Shown piece after piece: positions 45,026-48,733 of a DNA stretch of 48,733 nt. Numbering within the stretch: the stretch's first letter is position 1; each line of letters opens with the position of its first letter. A program made the position numbers and the translations under genes. Under the pieces are notes generated by a model. The model was given only the letters and a program-made list of their open reading frames with translations, was not told the origin of the DNA and did no database searches. Origin of the DNA: Planctomycetaceae bacterium (GTDB lineage: Bacteria > Planctomycetota > Planctomycetia > Pirellulales > Pirellulaceae); assembly GCA_002726515.1 (NCBI GenBank), contig PBTE01000032.1, forward strand, positions 1-48,733. Reading direction: 5' to 3'.

Positions 45026-46405
45026 ATGGCTCGCAGTTCAGGCGGAACGAACGACTTGGCCAAGTTGCTGGCTGCGGCGACAATGCCAATTTACCTCCTG
45101 GATGAAACACGTCATTTGAGGTACGCAAATCAGGCATTCTACGATTGGATCGGAGATCCAGACGCGAAGTTGTTTGGCCTAAGATGTGATTACCATAGCC
45201 AGCCAGAGGAGACAGGGACACCAGGAGGTGTAGCCGGCTTGTGTCCTCCGCCCGAGGGGTTTCGCGGCGAGCGGAAGCGAGCCATTCTCAGCTGGACACG
45301 TCCCGGAAAGCAAGCAGTGCGTCGCTGGGCTGAATTTTTACCTTTAGGAGAAGATCCTTCCGATTGCCCGGCTGTTCTGGCGGTTTTGGAAACCACCGAC
45401 ATTGCTGAGCCGCGTTCCGTAGAGTCGGTAGGAAGGGGCGAAACTCCGCAAGAGTTACACGAATTGGTTCGTCACTTCCATCAGAAGATTCAGCAGCAAT
45501 TTTCCTTGCAACAATTTATTGGTAGCAGTTCTGTCATCAAGAGAGTGCGTCAGCAAATTGAACTGGCAGCTTCAACTCTCGCGAATGTGATGGTCATCGG
45601 GCCTCCAGGAAGCGGGCGCGAGCATGTTGCCAGGACGATAGCCTATGGAAAAACAACAGGTGATCCCGGTCCACTGCTGCCAGTAGATTGCAGTGTTGTC
45701 GATCATGAAATTCTCGAATCAACATTGGAGGCGTTTCGTCGACGCATCAGGGATTTTCCGAAAGAACTTCCGGTGACATTGTTGTTGCTCGATCTACAAG
45801 ATCTTCCTTTGGATGCTCAGAATGTACTGGAACAGCGACTGTGCCGGGAAAATTTTCCAGCGAGAGTCCTCAGTACTGTCCGTCCCGGATCGTTGGCTGG
45901 GGGATTCCACCTCGGGCTCCGGCATTGGTTGACAACGCTCGTGATCGAATTGCTGCCGTTAAAACAACGACTTGAGGATTTGCCGGCACTGGCACAACTC
46001 TTCCTCGAAAAATTAAACGCTCAGGGAGAATTGCAACGGAGTGGTTTTTCGGACGATGTTTTGGATCGCCTTGCAAGTTATCCATGGCCGAACAACGTTG
46101 ACGAACTGTTTGCCGTAGTAAAGCAAGCGCATGGGGCGAGTGAAGATCCGTTGATCCAGTTGCGCGATTTGCCACCACAGCTTCACTGGGCCGCTCAAGT
46201 TGCCGCCCGTCCTCCCCGGGAAAAAACCACGATCGATTTAGACCAATTTTTAGCCGAGATCGAGGAGGAGTTGATCCATCGAGCTGTGGCTCATAGCCGG
46301 GGGAATAAGGCACAAGCAGCCCGATCACTGGGGATTTCACGTGCGCGATTGCATCGACGACTGCAACAACTTAGTGCCCCGGACGATGGATCCCCGGAGG
46401 ACTAG
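45026..46405 (+). CDS. Degenerate NtrC-family regulator with PAS-like and Fis domains
   Basis: A 459-aa protein built like an enhancer-binding protein but with the engine altered. A PAS-like domain (about 10-130, with PIYLLDETRHLRYANQAFYDWIG) precedes an AAA+-like region: GPPGSGRE (192-199) has arginine in place of the Walker A lysine, LLLLDLQDL replaces the Walker B DE, and no GAFTGA loop exists, so sigma-54 activation is unlikely. LPLKQRLEDLPAL keeps the family shape. The Fis helix-turn-helix is intact (HSRGNKAQAARSLGISRARL). It probably binds DNA without remodelling. ATG 45026 follows AGGA at 4 bases. Confidence 0.85.
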   Translation: MARSSGGTNDLAKLLAAATMPIYLLDETRHLRYANQAFYDWIGDPDAKLFGLRCDYHSQPEETGTPGGVAGLCPPPEGFRGERKRAILSWTRPGKQAVRRWAEFLPLGEDPSDCPAVLAVLETTDIAEPRSVESVGRGETPQELHELVRHFHQKIQQQFSLQQFIGSSSVIKRVRQQIELAASTLANVMVIGPPGSGREHVARTIAYGKTTGDPGPLLPVDCSVVDHEILESTLEAFRRRIRDFPKELPVTLLLLDLQDLPLDAQNVLEQRLCRENFPARVLSTVRPGSLAGGFHLGLRHWLTTLVIELLPLKQRLEDLPALAQLFLEKLNAQGELQRSGFSDDVLDRLASYPWPNNVDELFAVVKQAHGASEDPLIQLRDLPPQLHWAAQVAARPPREKTTIDLDQFLAEIEEELIHRAVAHSRGNKAQAARSLGISRARLHRRLQQLSAPDDGSPED

Positions 46406-46495
46406 ATTCCGCATCTTGTTGGCATCGAACCGGCGAGCCTGTGAAGATGCCAGTGGACTGCCCAACGAACATCAATTTCGCCTGAGAGTGCGAGG

Positions 46496-46933
46496 ATGAA
46501 AAAGTCGAAATTCATTATTTGCGAAAATTCCACCCACTGGGCGTTTCATCTGTCCGAGCACTGTCGAGGGGAGCCCTGGCGCATGAACCAGTTACGAAGT
46601 CCGGTTCAATCCTGGAAAGAATTGGAGAGATTTCCCGGCAGTCTTGTCGTTTGGGAGTTGACAGAAAGGACCATCGGATCGATTATCGAGAGTCTGATTC
46701 GAGCCACAAACTGTTTTCCGTTGGCCCGGTCTGTTGTAGTGGGAACGCGGGACTGGTGTCCTTACGAGTGGATTTTACGTGAAGCCGGAGCCGTCGACGC
46801 GGTTTTTTCACCCCGTGATCTGGGGCGGTTGATCCGGCTGGCGAAGCGGCACTTTGAATCGGTTCCCATTGCCCCGCAGTCTTGGAATGAACGGATTTGG
46901 TCCCGTTTGCCCTGGGAGAAGGAACATTTCTGA
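46496..46933 (+). CDS. Hypothetical protein, partner candidate of the degenerate regulator
   Basis: A 145-aa protein I do not recognise. SLVVWELTERTIGSIIESLIRATNC, then RSVVVGTRDWCPYEWILREAGAVDAVFSP and LGRLIRLAKRH, resemble an alpha/beta fold with the pattern of a response-regulator receiver: alternating strands, an AGAVDAVFSP segment like the end of receiver domains. The phospho-accepting aspartate is not evident. It lies 90 bp after the degenerate regulator on the same strand; GAGG precedes the ATG. Confidence 0.65.
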   Translation: MKKSKFIICENSTHWAFHLSEHCRGEPWRMNQLRSPVQSWKELERFPGSLVVWELTERTIGSIIESLIRATNCFPLARSVVVGTRDWCPYEWILREAGAVDAVFSPRDLGRLIRLAKRHFESVPIAPQSWNERIWSRLPWEKEHF

Positions 46934-47058
46934 AGCAGTTGACCTTCGGCATTTGTGACTTGAAATTTGATGTGGGGTCTTGGCAGCAAGAAAACCACGT
47001 CTCCCAACGGGCCCGCTTGTCAGCGCCCCGAATTGTTGCCATTTTATCATTTTAATCA

Positions 47059-47154
47059 ATGAACTCTCCGGAATTTGACTGTTCTGTTTCCGGTGAGCCA
47101 ACTGCTGGCGATCAATCACATTCTATCGATGACAGAAAGAGAGAGACTCTATGA
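47059..47154 (+). CDS. Possible 31-codon leader ORF of mrp
   Basis: An ATG frame of 31 residues (MNSPEFDCSVSGEP and on to DDRKRETL) whose TGA overlaps the mrp start as ATGA. It has no visible ribosome site. Within it CCGGAA (47068-47073) pairs with TTCCGG (47088-47093). It may be chance. Confidence 0.25.
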   Translation: MNSPEFDCSVSGEPTAGDQSHSIDDRKRETL

Positions 47155-48230
47155 CTGAGAGTCCCATTGAAGTCTCAGCAGTTGAAGCTGCTCTTCAGGA
47201 TTTTTGTGATCCCGAAACTGGGCGAAGTGTGGTCCAGCAAGGGCAGGTTCGAGAAATTCATGTTCAGGGCAATGCGGTCAAGCTGACTCTGGCATTATCG
47301 ACTTGGTCAGCACCTTTATGGCAGGAAACCAAAGAAGGAGCCGAGGAGAAGTTGCGTGAAAAGCTGCCTGCCCTTCAGTCCGTGAAGGTCGATCTTGCAA
47401 TTCACGAGCGTCCACCGGAGAAACTGGGACAGGTGGGTCTGACGGTCAAAGGACTGATCACTGTCGGTTCGGGTAAGGGAGGAGTCGGAAAAAGTACCGT
47501 AGCGGCAGGTTTGGCCATTGGTCTTCAACGAGCGGGTTGTAGAGTGGGGTTATTGGATGCGGACTTCTATGGACCAAGTATTCCTCATCTGCTGGGAATC
47601 AGTGGCTCACCTCAACAAGAAAACAACGAAGTGATTCCCATGGACTGTAATGGCATGCCTGTGATGTCCATTGGCTTTCTTATTCCGCCCGATCAGGCGG
47701 TTGTGTGGCGTGGACCGATGTTACACAGCCACATGAACATGTTTGTCGGGCAAACCCGTTGGGGGGAACTCGATTATTTGATCGTTGATATGCCCCCCGG
47801 AACAGGTGACATTGCTCTTTCGTTGTCTCAGATGTTACCTGTGACCGGTGCCGTTATTGTATGCACACCTCAAGAGGTTGCGCTACTGGATGCCGTCAAA
47901 GCGATCTCCATGATGCGAACGGTGAAGATTCCCATTTTGGGTATGGTGGAAAATATGAGTGGTTTCGTTTGTCCGGAATGTCAGAAAGAGTATGATATTT
48001 TTGGCAGTGGTGGAGCTAAGCGGAAGGCGGAAGAACTTGGTTTGCCATTTCTGGGAGAGGTACCCATTCAGCCGGCCATTCGCTCCCTTGGTGACCGAGG
48101 ACAAGTACAAGCGGTTTTTGAGGATCAAATTGCCGGACCTTACCTGGAGAGAATTTGCCATCGCCTGGTAAAGAATTTGGCCGACACGAATTTGGCTGAA
48201 CCGCCTCTGCCCAAGTTGACCGTCTTATAG
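47151..48230 (+). CDS. mrp: Mrp/ApbC family Fe-S carrier P-loop ATPase
   Basis: A 359-aa iron-sulfur cluster carrier. An N-terminal DUF59/MIP18-like domain (about 1-85) precedes a MinD-like ATPase with the deviant Walker A GSGKGGVGKST (106-116), MGFLIPPDQAVVWRGPM-like SIGFLIPPDQAVVWRGPM, LIVDMPPGTGDIALS, and a CPEC pair in GFVCPECQKEYDIFG that binds the bridging cluster. In bacteria it loads Fe-S clusters into target proteins, fitting its place beside the Fe-S-rich nuo operon. GAGAGA precedes ATG 47151. Confidence 0.95.
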   Translation: MTESPIEVSAVEAALQDFCDPETGRSVVQQGQVREIHVQGNAVKLTLALSTWSAPLWQETKEGAEEKLREKLPALQSVKVDLAIHERPPEKLGQVGLTVKGLITVGSGKGGVGKSTVAAGLAIGLQRAGCRVGLLDADFYGPSIPHLLGISGSPQQENNEVIPMDCNGMPVMSIGFLIPPDQAVVWRGPMLHSHMNMFVGQTRWGELDYLIVDMPPGTGDIALSLSQMLPVTGAVIVCTPQEVALLDAVKAISMMRTVKIPILGMVENMSGFVCPECQKEYDIFGSGGAKRKAEELGLPFLGEVPIQPAIRSLGDRGQVQAVFEDQIAGPYLERICHRLVKNLADTNLAEPPLPKLTVL

Positions 48231-48560
48231 ATTGGGAAGTGGCTGCAACGTCCTTCCCGAAAAGCTCGTGAAGTTCGGACGTTGCCGGTGTCGGACCATG
48301 AAGAGATGCGGCAGACGGCTGTTCGCCAACTCCTCCTCTTTTCTTGTGCACTTGAACTCAAGGTGCAAAGTGGAAACGATGGCATGAGATCTCACGCTGG
48401 TGGTCGGAAATCTTATGCAGCAAGGCGTTTAGGTGCTGCCTTCTCATGAAAAACTAACCCGCTCCTAAGAGGATCAGCCGGGAGCTTTCCAAGGGACGGG
48501 CTATGGTATCGGTGAGCCCGGAGTCGTAAAGATCTGTGTGAAAAACAGGGCCTAAAAAGA
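48231..48560. other. Intergenic region with several hairpins
   Basis: About 330 bases between mrp and the histone-like gene. Perfect stems: GCAACGTCC/GGACGTTGC (48245-48253 with 48277-48285), probably the mrp 3' end; GCAGCA/TGCTGC (48417-48439); GCTCC/GGAGC (48461-48485); and GGGC/GCCC (48498-48518). No coding region is convincing. The last three could be part of an untranslated RNA. Confidence 0.4.
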
Positions 48561-48595
48561 ACCAGAGCCGCTCGGATTGCTGAAATCCGTGCGGC
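48551..48595 (-). terminator. Terminator of the histone-like gene
   Basis: GCCGC and CGGATT (48567-48578) pair with AATCCG and GCGGC (48584-48595) around one T/T mismatch, loop GCTGA. On the minus strand the stem is followed by TCTGGTTCTTTTTAGG. It lies 53 bp past the stop at 48649. A mild T-run on the other strand makes it weakly bidirectional. Confidence 0.6.
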
Positions 48596-48648
48596 CCTTT
48601 CTCGTTGTTTCAAAAGAAGAGCATCTGTGATGATTGTCAGAAACGCTT

Positions 48649-48733
48649 CTAACGTTTTCTCTTAGCAGTCTTCCGCTTAGCGGCCTTCTTCTTGGCGGCC
48701 TTCTTAGCGGGCTTTTTCTTAGCGGCCTTCTTA
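48649..48733 (-). CDS. Partial: lysine/alanine-rich basic protein (histone H1-like tail)
   Basis: Only the last 27 codons are in the window: repeats of KKAAKKKPAKKAAKKKAA ending KRKTAKRKR, with TAG at 48649. Such tails are found in histone H1-like proteins and on the C-termini of planctomycete HU-type DNA-binding proteins. The body of the gene lies beyond the window, so the domain it is attached to is unknown. It is followed by a good terminator. Confidence 0.75.
   Translation of the reverse strand, partial: KKAAKKKPAKKAAKKKAAKRKTAKRKR

Noticed and set aside
46519-46782. Alternative frame inside the 145-aa gene
   Set aside because: The other frame has the ribosome site, a better composition and a full-length reading.

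Overview
The window looks like a chromosomal segment of a Planctomycetota bacterium, most likely Pirellulales-like. This is an inference from gene content and style: an unusually long SecA (1227 aa), a VKOR-DsbA fusion, a DUF1573 exported protein, a long PutA next to an FHA-GAF sigma-54 activator, a tyrosine-rich small secreted protein, Kdo transferase (hence an LPS-type outer membrane), short loosely packed operons and a KKAAKKK-type basic protein tail. I see no phage genes, transposases, CRISPR arrays, rRNA or tRNA.

Layout. 1-2422 (minus): a short tandem repeat, a DUF971 protein and a PaaK-like adenylate-forming enzyme. 2909-4696 (plus): a STAS-domain protein and an exported DUF1573 protein, convergent with the VKOR-DsbA oxidase (4713-6254, minus). 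6465-12032 (minus): PutA and, just upstream of it, an FHA-GAF-AAA+-Fis activator. 12269-15691 (plus): a CbiX-like chelatase and a C-terminal processing protease, convergent with a PhnP-like metallo-hydrolase. 17103-28923 (plus): secA, Kdo transferase, metK, a membrane protein, a 38-aa membrane ORF, mannose-1-phosphate guanylyltransferase, ruvX, an SDR-family epimerase-like protein, a second metallo-hydrolase and the small tyrosine-rich secreted protein.

29537-44889 holds a complete 14-gene complex I operon, nuoABCDEFGHIJKLMN, with separate nuoC and nuoD, a short NuoG, a NuoJ carrying a soluble insertion and a NuoK with a tail. Its upstream region is the most structured non-coding DNA in the window: a possible compact RNA (three-way junction plus strong terminator, 29201-29311), a candidate promoter (29401-29429), a second terminator-like hairpin and a perfect 11-bp dyad containing TGTGA-N6-TCACA, the CRP-type consensus.

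After nuo come a degenerate NtrC-like regulator, an unrecognised 145-aa protein and the Mrp/ApbC Fe-S carrier ATPase. The window ends inside a minus-strand gene for a lysine/alanine-rich, histone-H1-like tail.

Themes are respiration and redox (Nuo, PutA, VKOR-DsbA, Mrp), envelope building and protein export (SecA, KdtA, ManC, Ctp) and atypical regulation. The regulatory observations least explained by standard annotation are the nuo leader, the hairpin between Shine-Dalgarno and start of the VKOR gene, and short ORFs abutting secA and mrp.
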